From Pseudomonas vranovensis DSM 16006 (lineage in GTDB: Bacteria > Pseudomonadota > Gammaproteobacteria > Pseudomonadales > Pseudomonadaceae): 64,000 bases of DNA. The translations under genes were made by a program, and so were the position numbers. Where the stretch lies: the NCBI RefSeq assembly GCF_000425805.1, contig NZ_AUED01000001.1, forward strand, positions 1 through 64,000, read 5' to 3'. Positions 54,508 to 63,193 of the stretch are shown here, piece after piece (positions within the stretch are counted from its first letter, which is position 1; each line of letters starts with the position of its first letter). The notes beneath the pieces are model-generated. The model was not told the DNA's origin, did no database searches, and was given only the letters and a program-made list of their open reading frames with translations.

Positions 54508-55992
54508 ATGAGTGCCAACGTTGATCTGAACAACCGTCCCGACTACGACCGGGTGCTGCAGGACATCGCTGACTATGTCCTCACCTACACCGTCGAATCC
54601 GGGGAGGCGCTGGACACGGCGCGCAACTGCCTGATGGATACCCTGGGCTGCGGCCTGCTGGCGCTGCGCTTCCCCGAATGCACCAAGCATCTGGGGCCGC
54701 TGGTGGAGGGCACGGTAGTGCCCCATGGCGCACGCGTGCCGGGCACCAGTTACCGGTTGGACCCGGTCAAGGCGGCCTGGGACATTGGCAGCATCGTGCG
54801 TTGGCTCGATTACAACGACACCTGGCTGGCCGCCGAATGGGGGCACCCGTCGGACAACCTCGGCGGCATTCTCGCGGTGGCCGACCACCTTTCACAAAAG
54901 CGCGTGGCCAATGGCGAAGCGCCCTTGAGCATGCGTGTGGTGCTCGAAGCCATGGTCATGGCCCACGAGATCCAGGGCGTGATTGCCCTGGAGAACGCCT
55001 TCAACCGCGTCGGCCTCGACCACGTGCTGCTGGTCAAGGTGGCTTCCACGGCGGTGTGCGCCAAGCTCATGGGCGCCAATCGCGAACAGCTCCTGTCGGC
55101 GCTTTCCCATGCGTTCGTGGATGGCCAGGCCTTGCGTACCTACCGTCATGCGCCCAATGCCGGCTCGCGCAAGTCCTGGGCGGCGGGAGATGCCTCCAGT
55201 CGTGGCGTGCGCCTGGCCGATATCGCCTTGCGTGGCGAGATGGGGGTGCCCGGTGTGCTCACTGCGCCGCAGTGGGGTTTCTACGATGTGCTGTTCAGCC
55301 ATACCAACAAGGACCTGGCGCTCAAGCCCGAAGGCAAGCGCTCGTTCAGTTTCTCCCAGCCGTTTGCCAGCTACGTGATGGAAAACGTGCTGTTCAAGAT
55401 CAGCTTCCCCGCCGAGTTCCATGCCCAGACTGCCTGTGAAGCAGCGGTGGCATTGCATCCACAGGTGCGTAACCGCTTGCATGAGATAGAGCGGATCGTC
55501 ATCACCACCCACGAGTCGGCGATCCGCATCATCTCCAAGGTCGGCAAGCTGGCCAACGCGGCTGACCGCGACCACTGCATTCAGTACATGACCGCCGTGC
55601 CGTTGATTTTTGGCCACCTGGTGGCCGAGCAGTACGAGGATGAATTCCATGCCGCCCACCCGATCATCGATCGGTTGCGCGAAAAAATGGAGATCGTCGA
55701 GAACCCGCGATTTACCCGTGAATACCTGGAGGCCGACAAACGCTCGATTGCCAATGCGCTGCAGGTGTTCTTCAGCGATGGATCGAGTACCGAGCAGGTG
55801 GTGGTGGAGTACCCGATTGGCCACCGCCGGCGTCGCGCCGAGGGGGTTCCGTTGCTCGAAGAAAAGTTCAAGGCCAACCTTGCCACACGCTTTGCCGGGC
55901 AGCGGGTGGGTGAGATCTTTGCATTGTGCAAGGACCAGGCGGCGCTTGAAGCGACAGCGGTACACCGGTTCGTCGACTTGTTCGTAATCTGA
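54508..55992 (+). CDS. prpD: 2-methylcitrate dehydratase PrpD
   Basis: A 494-residue MmgE/PrpD-family enzyme that dehydrates 2-methylcitrate to cis-2-methylaconitate without an iron-sulphur cluster. Visible features are [55 protein letters not shown] and [14 protein letters not shown]. It closes the prp operon. With acnD-prpF also present the step is duplicated, which is common in Pseudomonas clusters of this layout. Confidence 0.95.
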   Translation: MSANVDLNNRPDYDRVLQDIADYVLTYTVESGEALDTARNCLMDTLGCGLLALRFPECTKHLGPLVEGTVVPHGARVPGTSYRLDPVKAAWDIGSIVRWLDYNDTWLAAEWGHPSDNLGGILAVADHLSQKRVANGEAPLSMRVVLEAMVMAHEIQGVIALENAFNRVGLDHVLLVKVASTAVCAKLMGANREQLLSALSHAFVDGQALRTYRHAPNAGSRKSWAAGDASSRGVRLADIALRGEMGVPGVLTAPQWGFYDVLFSHTNKDLALKPEGKRSFSFSQPFASYVMENVLFKISFPAEFHAQTACEAAVALHPQVRNRLHEIERIVITTHESAIRIISKVGKLANAADRDHCIQYMTAVPLIFGHLVAEQYEDEFHAAHPIIDRLREKMEIVENPRFTREYLEADKRSIANALQVFFSDGSSTEQVVVEYPIGHRRRRAEGVPLLEEKFKANLATRFAGQRVGEIFALCKDQAALEATAVHRFVDLFVI

Positions 55993-55994
55993 TC

Positions 55995-56070
55995 TGTAGG
56001 CGCGGCGGTGCGACCCCGCGATAGCGGTGAGCCAGTCGCATAGTAGCGCGGGGCAAGCCCGCTCCTGCAG
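55995..56070. repeat. REP-like pair after prpD
   Basis: CTGTAGGCGCGGCGGTGCGACCCCGCGAT and GCGCGGGGCAAGCCCGCTCC in opposite orientations, just before the shared terminator. Confidence 0.8.
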
Positions 56071-56089
56071 GTTGAGCTGAAGCCAATAA

Positions 56090-56115
56090 AAAACCCCGCC
56101 GATTGGCGGGGTTTT
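56090..56115. terminator. Bidirectional terminator between prpD and acnB
   Basis: AAAACCCCGCC-GATT-GGCGGGGTTTT with A and T runs on both sides serves both convergent operons. Confidence 0.92.
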
Positions 56116-56131
56116 TTTACGCTAAGTCAGC

Positions 56132-58732
56132 TTACGCTTGAACGACCGGGATGTTGGCGTTCGCAGCAGCTTCACGGAACTCGGCGATCTGGTCGAAGCT
56201 CAGGTAGCGGTAGACGTCGGCAGCCATGCTGTCGATGTTCTTCGCGTATTCCATGTACTCTTCGACGGTCGGCAGTTTGCCCAGGATCGAGGCAACGGCA
56301 GCCAGTTCGGCAGAGGCCAGGTACACGTTGGCACCATCACCCAGACGGTTCGGGAAATTACGGGTCGAAGTCGACACTACGGTCGAGTTCGCCGCTACAC
56401 GTGCCTGGTTACCCATGCACAGCGAGCAGCCCGGCATTTCCATGCGCGCGCCAGCTTTGCCGTAGATGCCGTAGTAGCCTTCTTCGGTGAGCTGGTGTGC
56501 GTCCATCTTGGTTGGAGGCGACAGCCACAGGCGAGTTGGAATCGAGCCCTTGACCTTCTCCAGCAGCTTGCCGGCAGCACGGAAGTGACCGATGTTGGTC
56601 ATGCACGAGCCAATGAACACTTCGTCGATCTTCTCGCCTTGAACGGTGGACAGCAGGCGGGCGTCGTCCGGGTCGTTCGGGGCGCAGAGCACAGGCTCGT
56701 TGATGTCGGCCAGGTCGATCTCGATGATCTCGGCGTATTCGGCGTCCTTGTCGGCTTCCAGCAGAACCGGATTGGCCAGCCAGGCTTCCATCGCTTGGGC
56801 ACGACGCTCCATGGTGCGGGCATCGCCGTAACCTTCGCTGATCATCCAGCGCAGCAGGGTGATGTTCGACTTCAGGTACTCGGCCACTGCCTTTTCTGGC
56901 AGCTTGATGGTGCAACCGGCAGCGGAACGCTCGGCCGAGGCGTCGGACAGTTCGAACGCTTGCTCGACAGTCAGCTCGTCCAGGCCTTCGATTTCCAGGA
57001 TGCGGCCGGAGAAGGCGTTGATCTTGCCCTTCTTCTCAACGGTCAGCAGGCCGTTCTTGATGCCGTAGTAAGGGATGGCGTGTACCAGGTCACGCAGGGT
57101 GATGCCTGGTTGCAGCTTGCCCTTGAAGCGAACCAGTACCGACTCCGGCATGTCCAGCGGCATGACGCCGGTGGCAGCGGCGAAGGCGACCAGGCCGGAA
57201 CCGGCCGGGAACGAGATACCGATCGGGAAACGGGTGTGCGAGTCACCACCGGTACCGACGGTGTCAGGCAGCAGCATGCGGTTCAGCCAGCTGTGGATGA
57301 TGCCGTCGCCTGGACGCAGGGACACGCCGCCACGGGTGCGGATGAAATCCGGCAGGGTGTGGTGGGTGTTGACGTCGATCGGCTTTGGATAGGCCGCGGT
57401 GTGGCAGAACGACTGCATGACCAGGTCAGCAGAGAAGCCCAGGCACGCCAGGTCCTTCAGTTCGTCACGGGTCATCGGGCCAGTGGTGTCCTGGGAGCCG
57501 ACGGTGGTCATCTTCGGCTCGCAGTAGGTGCCTGGACGAACGCCAGTCACGCCGCAGGCCTTGCCGACCATTTTTTGCGCCAGGGTATAGCCTTTCCCGG
57601 TGTCGACAGGCTGCTCAGGCTTCTGGAACAGATCGGAAACCGGCAGGCCCAGCTCGGTGCGAGCCTTGTCGGTCAGGCCACGGCCAACGATCAGCGGGAT
57701 ACGGCCACCAGCGCGGACTTCGTCCAGCAGCACCGGGGTCTTCAGTTCGAAGGTGGTGATGACTTCGTCGGTACCGTGCTTGCAGACTTTGCCGGCGTGT
57801 GGGTAGACGTCGATGACGTCGCCCATGTTCAGGTTCGATACGTCGAACTCGATTGGCAGAGCGCCGGCGTCTTCCATGGTGTTGTAGAAGATCGGGGCGA
57901 TTTTCGAGCCGAAGCAGAAGCCACCGGCGCGCTTGTTCGGTACGTACGGGATGTCGTCGCCGAAGAACCACAGCACCGAGTTGGTGGCGGATTTACGCGA
58001 GGAGCCGGTACCGACCACGTCACCGACGTAGGCAACCGGGAAGCCTTTGGCTTTGACTTCTTCGATCTGCTTGAGCGGGCCGATGGCGCCTTGTTGCTCA
58101 GGCACGATGCCGTCACGGGCCATTTTCAGCATGGCCAGGGCGTGCAGCGGGATGTCTGGGCGCGACCAGGCGTCCGGGGCAGGGGACAGGTCGTCGGTGT
58201 TGGTTTCGCCAGGGACCTTGAAGACGGTCAGGCTGTATTTTTCAGCGATCGCAGGCTTGCTGGTGAACCACTCGCCGGCGGCCCAGGAGTCCAGCACAGC
58301 CTTGGCGTGGGCATTGCCCGCCTTGGCTTTTTCGGCGACGTCGTGGAACGCATCGAACATCAGCAGGGTGTGCTTGAGTTGTTCGGCGGCGACGGCGGCC
58401 AGTGCTGCGTCATCCAGCAGCTCGACCAGGGTGGCGATGTTGTAGCCGCCCTGCATGGTGCCCAGCAGCTCAACGGCGCGTTGCTTGTTGATCAGCGGGG
58501 AGGTGGCTTCGCCCTTGGCGATAGCAGAGAGGAAACCAGCCTTGACGTAGGCGGCTTCGTCCACTCCTGGTGGAACGCGATTGGTGATCAGGTCGACGAG
58601 GACGGCTTCTTCGCCAGAAGGGGGGTTCTTCAGCAGCTCGACCAGGCCTGCGGTTTGTTCGGCGTTAAGCGGCTGGGGCACGATACCCTGGGCGGCACGC
58701 TCTTCGATGTGTTTGCGGTAGGCTTCAAGCAC
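56132..58732 (-). CDS. acnB: Aconitate hydratase B
   Basis: An 866-residue aconitase, close to E. coli AcnB (865). I start it at the GTG at 58732: the family N-terminus [16 protein letters not shown] follows at once and GAGGG lies 8 bases upstream. The HEAT-like N-terminal domain and the swivelling domain come first. Cluster-binding cysteines are in SCMTNIGHF and [12 protein letters not shown]. It interconverts citrate and isocitrate, and AcnB can also hydrate 2-methylaconitate to 2-methylisocitrate, filling the step missing in the adjacent prp operon. Confidence 0.96.
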   Translation of the reverse strand: MLEAYRKHIEERAAQGIVPQPLNAEQTAGLVELLKNPPSGEEAVLVDLITNRVPPGVDEAAYVKAGFLSAIAKGEATSPLINKQRAVELLGTMQGGYNIATLVELLDDAALAAVAAEQLKHTLLMFDAFHDVAEKAKAGNAHAKAVLDSWAAGEWFTSKPAIAEKYSLTVFKVPGETNTDDLSPAPDAWSRPDIPLHALAMLKMARDGIVPEQQGAIGPLKQIEEVKAKGFPVAYVGDVVGTGSSRKSATNSVLWFFGDDIPYVPNKRAGGFCFGSKIAPIFYNTMEDAGALPIEFDVSNLNMGDVIDVYPHAGKVCKHGTDEVITTFELKTPVLLDEVRAGGRIPLIVGRGLTDKARTELGLPVSDLFQKPEQPVDTGKGYTLAQKMVGKACGVTGVRPGTYCEPKMTTVGSQDTTGPMTRDELKDLACLGFSADLVMQSFCHTAAYPKPIDVNTHHTLPDFIRTRGGVSLRPGDGIIHSWLNRMLLPDTVGTGGDSHTRFPIGISFPAGSGLVAFAAATGVMPLDMPESVLVRFKGKLQPGITLRDLVHAIPYYGIKNGLLTVEKKGKINAFSGRILEIEGLDELTVEQAFELSDASAERSAAGCTIKLPEKAVAEYLKSNITLLRWMISEGYGDARTMERRAQAMEAWLANPVLLEADKDAEYAEIIEIDLADINEPVLCAPNDPDDARLLSTVQGEKIDEVFIGSCMTNIGHFRAAGKLLEKVKGSIPTRLWLSPPTKMDAHQLTEEGYYGIYGKAGARMEMPGCSLCMGNQARVAANSTVVSTSTRNFPNRLGDGANVYLASAELAAVASILGKLPTVEEYMEYAKNIDSMAADVYRYLSFDQIAEFREAAANANIPVVQA

Positions 58733-59139
58733 AGTTATTACCCTCATCAGTGGTCCCAAATGGGTGTCCGGGACGCTCATCCAGAAAGTCCAGCACCCGT
58801 GCGCAATACGGCTTCTTGGGCCGCGTAGCCAGGGTTGCAGGAAATCCTCACAGAAGCTGCTTTCAAAGTTTTACGCCTGTAGAACGGAGGCTGATGAGGG
58901 CTGGCGCGGGATATGCGACAGGCGAATATCCCGGGCCAACGCCGTTCTACCGGATGAACTGTGCTCGTGACGCTTTGAAAACAGCTTCCAACGGACATTT
59001 GGCGCCTTAAAAAGGCCGGGTGATTCTACGGTAAAAACTGGATAAAGGTAAGGCGCGCTGTAGGACTTTAACGAGTGACCCCCGTTAGACAAAGGGCTAA
59101 CATGTCGGCCTGTTCCACCGCCAAGCTGTTGTCTTTTTC
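58733..59139. other. 407-bp region between divergent acnB and DUF1289 gene
   Basis: No protein gene is supported. It contains the acnB leader with a 138-bp nested inverted repeat (58852-58989) and must hold promoters for both flanking genes. Confidence 0.6.
58852..58989. repeat. 138-bp nested inverted repeat upstream of acnB
   Basis: Outer arms of 17 bases (58852-58868 and 58973-58989, 15 of 17 pair), middle arms GTAGAACGG/CCGTTCTAC (58879-58887 and 58942-58950, perfect), and inner arms GGGATAT/ATATCCC (58908-58914 and 58926-58932) extended by GGCTGGC/GGCCAAC-type partial pairing. It could fold into one long branched stem in the acnB leader RNA or be a small mobile-type palindrome. Confidence 0.65.
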
Positions 59140-59607
59140 ATGTCCAATCAGTCAATTAAAACGCCTTGTGTCGGCCTCTGTTCCACGGTTTACGGGGATC
59201 TGGTGTGTCGCGGCTGCAAGCGTTTTCATCATGAAGTGATCAACTGGAACGGCTACAACGACGACGAAAAGCGTGCGGTCTGGCTGCGCCTCGAGCAATT
59301 GCTGGTGCAGGTCATGGTCGCCAAACTTGAGGTCTTTGATGCCACGCGCCTGCGCCTGCAACTGGAGCAGCGCAAGATCCGCTTCGTGCCGCACCAGTCC
59401 GAATACTGCTGGGCCTACCAGCTGATCGCCCGTGGCGCGCGGGTCATACGCGACCTTGAAGCCTATGGCATGGTGTTGTTGCCGGAGTTTCGCGACTGGG
59501 AATTGCCGCAGTTGCGCGATGCCATTGATCGGGAATTTTTCCTGCTGTCGGAAGCGCATTATCAGCGCTACATCGCGCCGGGCTTTCTGAAGGATGCCTT
59601 GGGGTGA
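59140..59607 (+). CDS. DUF1289 protein
   Basis: A 155-residue protein. The first 50 residues are the DUF1289 module CVGLCSTVYGDLVCRGCKRFHHEV, four cysteines in a C-x4-C-x7-C-x2-C arrangement likely to hold zinc or an iron-sulphur centre. The remaining 100 residues are helical and not recognised. Family function is unknown. It is divergent from acnB. Confidence 0.85.
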   Translation: MSNQSIKTPCVGLCSTVYGDLVCRGCKRFHHEVINWNGYNDDEKRAVWLRLEQLLVQVMVAKLEVFDATRLRLQLEQRKIRFVPHQSEYCWAYQLIARGARVIRDLEAYGMVLLPEFRDWELPQLRDAIDREFFLLSEAHYQRYIAPGFLKDALG

Positions 59608-59617
59608 GTTCAAGAGC

Positions 59618-59685
59618 ATCGCTGGCAAGCCAGCGCCCACAGGGTTGGTGCCTGGGGTGCTTGTGGGAGCTTGCTTGGCAGCGAT
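59618..59685. repeat. Second-type repeat pair after the DUF1289 gene
   Basis: ATCGCTGGCAAGCCAGCGCC and GTGGGAGCTTGCTTGGCAGC face each other. This is a different Pseudomonas REP family from the GGAGCGGGCTTGCCCC type used elsewhere in the window. Confidence 0.75.
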
Positions 59686-59710
59686 GAGGTCGTGAAGGTC
59701 CGCCGGGAAG

Positions 59711-60574
59711 TCAGCCCTGTGCCAGCTCGGTCAGGTGTACGCGCGCCTCCTCGCTCTTGAGCACCAGTACATCACTCTCAAGCGAATCGAGTACCACCTC
59801 GGCGGTGTTGCCGATCAGTGCCCCGGAAATCCCGGTGCGCGCCACGGTACCGATCACCGTCACCACCGCCTCGTATTTCTTGGCGGTGTAGGGGATCAAC
59901 ACATCCGCCGGCCCTTCGGCCACATGCAGGCGATCATCCTTGATATCGAATTCGGCCTGGAAGGCGCTGCATTCCTCACGGTAGCGCTGCTCGATGGTTT
60001 CCTTCAGTTGGTACACCGGGTCGGCCGCCGACAGCATCGGTGAAGGATGGGCGCTGATGACGTGCAGATTGCCCTTGGCCAGGTTGGCGATCTCATAGCC
60101 GTGGTCGATGATGTTCTTGTGCAGCAGGCGGTGCGCTTCATCATGGTTGCCGACATCGACTGCTGCGAGGATCACGCCGCCGGTCCAGGGCCGTTCGTGC
60201 TTGACCATCAATACCGCGCAGGGGCACTGGCGCAGCAGTTTCCAGTCGGTGGGGGTGAGCAGTGCCTTTTTCAGCGGGTTGTCCGGGCGATGTTCCTTGA
60301 TCACCAGGTCGCAGCCCTCGGCCTGCTGCACATCGATGATCGATTCGTGCAGGGTGTCGTGCCAGGCCTGCTCATGGGTCACGTTGTCGAAGCCATCGTC
60401 ATGCAGCTGGCTGGCCAGCAGGCTGAGCAAGGCGCTGTGGTCCTGCTTTTTGTCGCACATCAGCAGATGCAGACGTGCGCCCGTGGCACCGGCGATCAGT
60501 TTGGCCCGGGTCAGCGCACGGCTATGGGCGTGTTCGGGGTCGAGTACCACCAGGATGCTGCGTACTTCTTGCAT
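59711..60574 (-). CDS. Tandem universal stress protein
   Basis: A 287-residue protein of two UspA domains (about 1-140 and 150-285). The second ends with the ATP-type loop VVTVIGTVARTGISGALIGNTAEVVLDSLESDVLVL, which has the G-2x-G-9x-G(N) arrangement; the first is degenerate. Tandem Usp proteins of this kind are induced under low oxygen in Pseudomonas, and a perfect Anr/FNR box lies upstream here (60642-60655). The role is survival of energy stress, by family. Confidence 0.9.
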   Translation of the reverse strand: MQEVRSILVVLDPEHAHSRALTRAKLIAGATGARLHLLMCDKKQDHSALLSLLASQLHDDGFDNVTHEQAWHDTLHESIIDVQQAEGCDLVIKEHRPDNPLKKALLTPTDWKLLRQCPCAVLMVKHERPWTGGVILAAVDVGNHDEAHRLLHKNIIDHGYEIANLAKGNLHVISAHPSPMLSAADPVYQLKETIEQRYREECSAFQAEFDIKDDRLHVAEGPADVLIPYTAKKYEAVVTVIGTVARTGISGALIGNTAEVVLDSLESDVLVLKSEEARVHLTELAQG

Positions 60575-60612
60575 GAGCGTGAACTCCCTTCAGAAATGGC
60601 GACCAATGCCTG

Positions 60613-60655
60613 ACTATAGTCGGCGCCAAGTGCAATGGGCGTTGATACATATCAA
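60613..60655 (-). promoter_or_regulatory. Anr/FNR-dependent promoter of the tandem Usp gene
   Basis: TTGATACATATCAA (60642-60655) matches TTGAT-N4-ATCAA without mismatch. On the minus strand TATAGT (60613-60618) is a good -10 box; the expected start near 60606 puts the box centre at about -42, the class-II activator position. The Usp start codon follows about 32 bases on. It could also affect divergent miaE. Confidence 0.75.
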
Positions 60656-60730
60656 GCATAGTCACTGGTGATCGCCACCGCCGCCGGTATAATCGCCGGT
60701 CTTGCCGTTGCCCTGCCTGTTTGTGAGCCT

Positions 60731-61336
60731 ATGTCCCTTATTCCCGAAATCGAAGCCTTTCTTGGATGCCGTACGCCTGATGCCTGGGTCCAGGCGGCCC
60801 TTGCCGACCAGGAAACCCTGCTGATCGACCACAAGAACTGCGAGTTCAAGGCCGCCAGTACCGCGCTGAGCCTGATGGCCAAGTACAACACCCACCTGGA
60901 CCTGATCAACATGATGTCGCGTCTGGCCCGCGAGGAGCTGGTGCATCACGAGCAGGTACTGCGCCTGATGAAGCGCCGCAAGATCGGCCTGCGCCCGTTG
61001 TCGGCCGGGCGCTACGCCTCGGGGTTACGCCGGGTGGTGCGCACCCACGAGCCGGTCAAGCTGGTCGACACACTGGTCGTCGGCGCCTTTATTGAAGCGC
61101 GCAGTTGCGAGCGCTTTGCCGCGCTGGTGCCGCATCTGGATGAAGAGCTGGGCAAGTTCTATCACGGGCTGCTCAATAGCGAAGCCCGCCACTATCAGGG
61201 GTACCTGAAGCTGGCGCACCAGTACGGTGATGCGGCCGATATCGAGCGGGTGGTGGAGAAGGTCAGGGCGGTGGAAGCCGAACTGATCAGCACGCCGGAT
61301 GAGGAGTTCCGGTTTCACAGCGGAATTCCTGCCTGA
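60731..61336 (+). CDS. miaE: tRNA-(ms2io6A) hydroxylase MiaE
   Basis: A 201-residue ferritin-like diiron enzyme that hydroxylates the isopentenyl group of ms2i6A-37 in tRNA, using oxygen. Diiron ligands are in LAREELVHHEQVLRLM, GAFIEARSCERFAAL and LLNSEARHYQGYL (Glu/His pattern). The ATG at 60731 gives the family length. The upstream longer frame is ignored. It diverges from an Anr-controlled gene, and oxygen dependence makes shared control thinkable. Confidence 0.93.
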   Translation: MSLIPEIEAFLGCRTPDAWVQAALADQETLLIDHKNCEFKAASTALSLMAKYNTHLDLINMMSRLAREELVHHEQVLRLMKRRKIGLRPLSAGRYASGLRRVVRTHEPVKLVDTLVVGAFIEARSCERFAALVPHLDEELGKFYHGLLNSEARHYQGYLKLAHQYGDAADIERVVEKVRAVEAELISTPDEEFRFHSGIPA

Positions 61337-61414
61337 CCCTGACCCTGACCACTGCACCGTAGCCGTAGCCTGGCGGTTACGGCTTGCCAGATAATGAGCT
61401 AGCTAATTAATGCC

Positions 61415-61442
61415 TTGACGTTAGCTGCTTAAGCAGTAACAT
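61415..61442 (+). promoter_or_regulatory. Candidate promoter of the marR-emrAB operon
   Basis: TTGACG, 16 bases, TAACAT. The first CTGCTTAAGCAG palindrome fills the spacer between the two boxes, so a bound repressor would exclude RNA polymerase. Confidence 0.5.
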
Positions 61443-61465
61443 TATGTTACTAACTGCTTGAGCAG
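61425..61465. promoter_or_regulatory. Two MarR-type operator palindromes
   Basis: CTGCTTAAGCAG (61425-61436) and CTGCTTGAGCAG (61454-61465) flank a further palindrome AGTAAC-ATTAT-GTTACT (61435-61451). Centres of the two outer sites are 29 bases apart. They lie 13-53 bases before the marR start, the usual place for auto-repression. Confidence 0.7.
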
Positions 61466-61477
61466 GTATCTCCCGCC

Positions 61478-61975
61478 ATGCCGCATTACACCCCCGAGAA
61501 CTTCCAGTCCTGCACCCTCGGCCTGTTGCTGGGCCGTGCCGCGCTGGTCAAGGACCGCATTCTCGACAGCCACCTGCAGGCCTTCGGCGTGACCGCCGCG
61601 CAGTTCAAGGTGCTGATCATCGTCGCCCAGTACGGCGTCGACACCCCCGCCGAGCTGTGCCGTTACCTGGCCCTGGACAGCGGTTCGATGACGCGCATGC
61701 TCGACCGCCTGGAACAGAAAGATCTGCTTCTGCGCCGCCGCTGTCCGGATGATCGCCGCCAGGTGCGCCTGGCGCTGAGCGAGGAAGGGCACACGCTTGC
61801 CGACCAGCTACCGCAGATCGGCGCTGCAGCCATGAACGAGCTGCTGGGCATATTGGCGCCGGACGAGCTGGCAAGCCTTGAAGGCCTGCTGACCAAGGTC
61901 CTGCTCGCCGCCGGTGACACCCTGACGGCCCTGCGCACTGCCGCAGCCCAGCCTTCCATTTCTGAACACGCGTAA
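61478..61975 (+). CDS. MarR-family repressor of an efflux operon
   Basis: A 165-residue MarR-type regulator. The winged helix is at about 55-110 (TPAELCRYLALDSGSMTRMLDRLEQKDLLLRRRCPDDRRQVRLAL), with the wing sequence DDRRQVRLAL typical of the family. It leads emrA- and emrB-like genes at 15- and -4-base spacing and overlies its own palindromic operators, so it most likely represses the operon until a drug or phenolic compound binds. Confidence 0.92.
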   Translation: MPHYTPENFQSCTLGLLLGRAALVKDRILDSHLQAFGVTAAQFKVLIIVAQYGVDTPAELCRYLALDSGSMTRMLDRLEQKDLLLRRRCPDDRRQVRLALSEEGHTLADQLPQIGAAAMNELLGILAPDELASLEGLLTKVLLAAGDTLTALRTAAAQPSISEHA

Positions 61976-61990
61976 GCCTAGGTACTCGAC

Positions 61991-63193
61991 ATGGCCATTG
62001 CCAACACTCCGGAGCCTGCCGACGCCGCGCAGGACCTCAACACCTCGCGCAAGCGCAAGACCTGGCTGCTCGGCCTGTTACTGCTGATCGTCGTGGTCGG
62101 TGGCGCCGTCTGGGCCTGGCATGAACTGTACGGGCGCTGGAACGAAGAAACCGACGATGCCTACGTCAATGGCAACGTGGTGGAAATCACTCCGCTGGTG
62201 ACCGGCACCGTCGTCAGTATCGGCGCCGACGATGGCGACCTGGTGCATGAGGGCCAGGTGCTGATCGAATTCGACCCCAGCGATGCCGAAATCGGCCTGC
62301 AGGCAGCCCAGGCCGAGCTGGCCCGCGCCGTGCGCCGGGTACGCGGGCTGTACAGCAACGTTGATGGCATGAAAGCCCAGGTCGCGGCGCGTCAGGCCGA
62401 GCAGACCAAGGCCCAGGAAAACTACACCCGCCGCAAGACCCTGGCCGCTGGCGGGGCGATCTCGCTGGAAGAGTTGTCCCACGCCCGTGACGACCTGGCC
62501 TCGGCCCAGAACGCGCTGATCAATGCCCGTCAGCAGCTCAACACCACCACCGCGCTGGTCGATGACACCGTGGTGTCCTCGCACCCTGAAGTGATGGCGG
62601 CTGCCGCTCAACTGCGCCAGGCGTACCTGGCGGCTGCTCGCACCACCCTGGTGGCGCCGGTGACCGGTTATGTGGCCAAGCGTACCGTGCAGCTGGGCCA
62701 GCGCCTGGAGCCGGGCACCGCGACCATGGCAGTGATCCCCCTGGACCAGCTGTGGATCGACGCCAACTTCAAAGAAACCCAGTTGCGCAACATGCGCATC
62801 GGCCAGCCGGTCGATATCGTTGCCGACCTGTACGGCAGCGAGGTCAAGTACAGCGGCACCATCGACAGCCTGGGGGCCGGTACTGGCAGTGCCTTTGCCT
62901 TGCTGCCGGCGCAGAACGCCACCGGTAACTGGATCAAGATCGTCCAGCGGGTACCGGTACGCATCCATATCAATGCCGAGCAATTGGCGGCGCATCCGCT
63001 ACGCATCGGTCTGTCGACCCAGGTCACGGTCGACATGCATGACCAGAGCGGCCCGGTGCTGGCCCAGTTGCCGCCGCAGAAGGCCTCGTTCACCACCAAG
63101 GTGTATGACCGCCAATTGGTCGAAGCCGACGCCATGATCACCCGCTTGATCCATGACAACAGTGCCGCGGCCAGCAAGACGGCCGCACGATGA
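61991..63193 (+). CDS. EmrA-like membrane fusion protein
   Basis: A 400-residue HlyD/EmrA adaptor. A single membrane span is at about 27-47 (KTWLLGLLLLIVVVGGAVWAW). The lipoyl halves are VNGNVVEITPLVTGTVVSI and APVTGYVAKRTVQLGQRLEPG, with a coiled-coil hairpin between (about 105-200) and a beta-barrel after. It links the inner-membrane pump encoded next to an outer membrane channel. It overlaps emrB in ATGA. Confidence 0.93.
   Translation: MAIANTPEPADAAQDLNTSRKRKTWLLGLLLLIVVVGGAVWAWHELYGRWNEETDDAYVNGNVVEITPLVTGTVVSIGADDGDLVHEGQVLIEFDPSDAEIGLQAAQAELARAVRRVRGLYSNVDGMKAQVAARQAEQTKAQENYTRRKTLAAGGAISLEELSHARDDLASAQNALINARQQLNTTTALVDDTVVSSHPEVMAAAAQLRQAYLAAARTTLVAPVTGYVAKRTVQLGQRLEPGTATMAVIPLDQLWIDANFKETQLRNMRIGQPVDIVADLYGSEVKYSGTIDSLGAGTGSAFALLPAQNATGNWIKIVQRVPVRIHINAEQLAAHPLRIGLSTQVTVDMHDQSGPVLAQLPPQKASFTTKVYDRQLVEADAMITRLIHDNSAAASKTAAR

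Noticed and set aside
56138..58828. An 896-codon plus-strand frame opposite acnB
   Set aside because: Shadow of acnB; acnB motifs and length are unmistakable.
58879..58950. Possible tRNA-like cloverleaf in the acnB leader
   Set aside because: The arms pair, but there is no T-loop GTTC, no acceptor CCA context and no proper anticodon arm.
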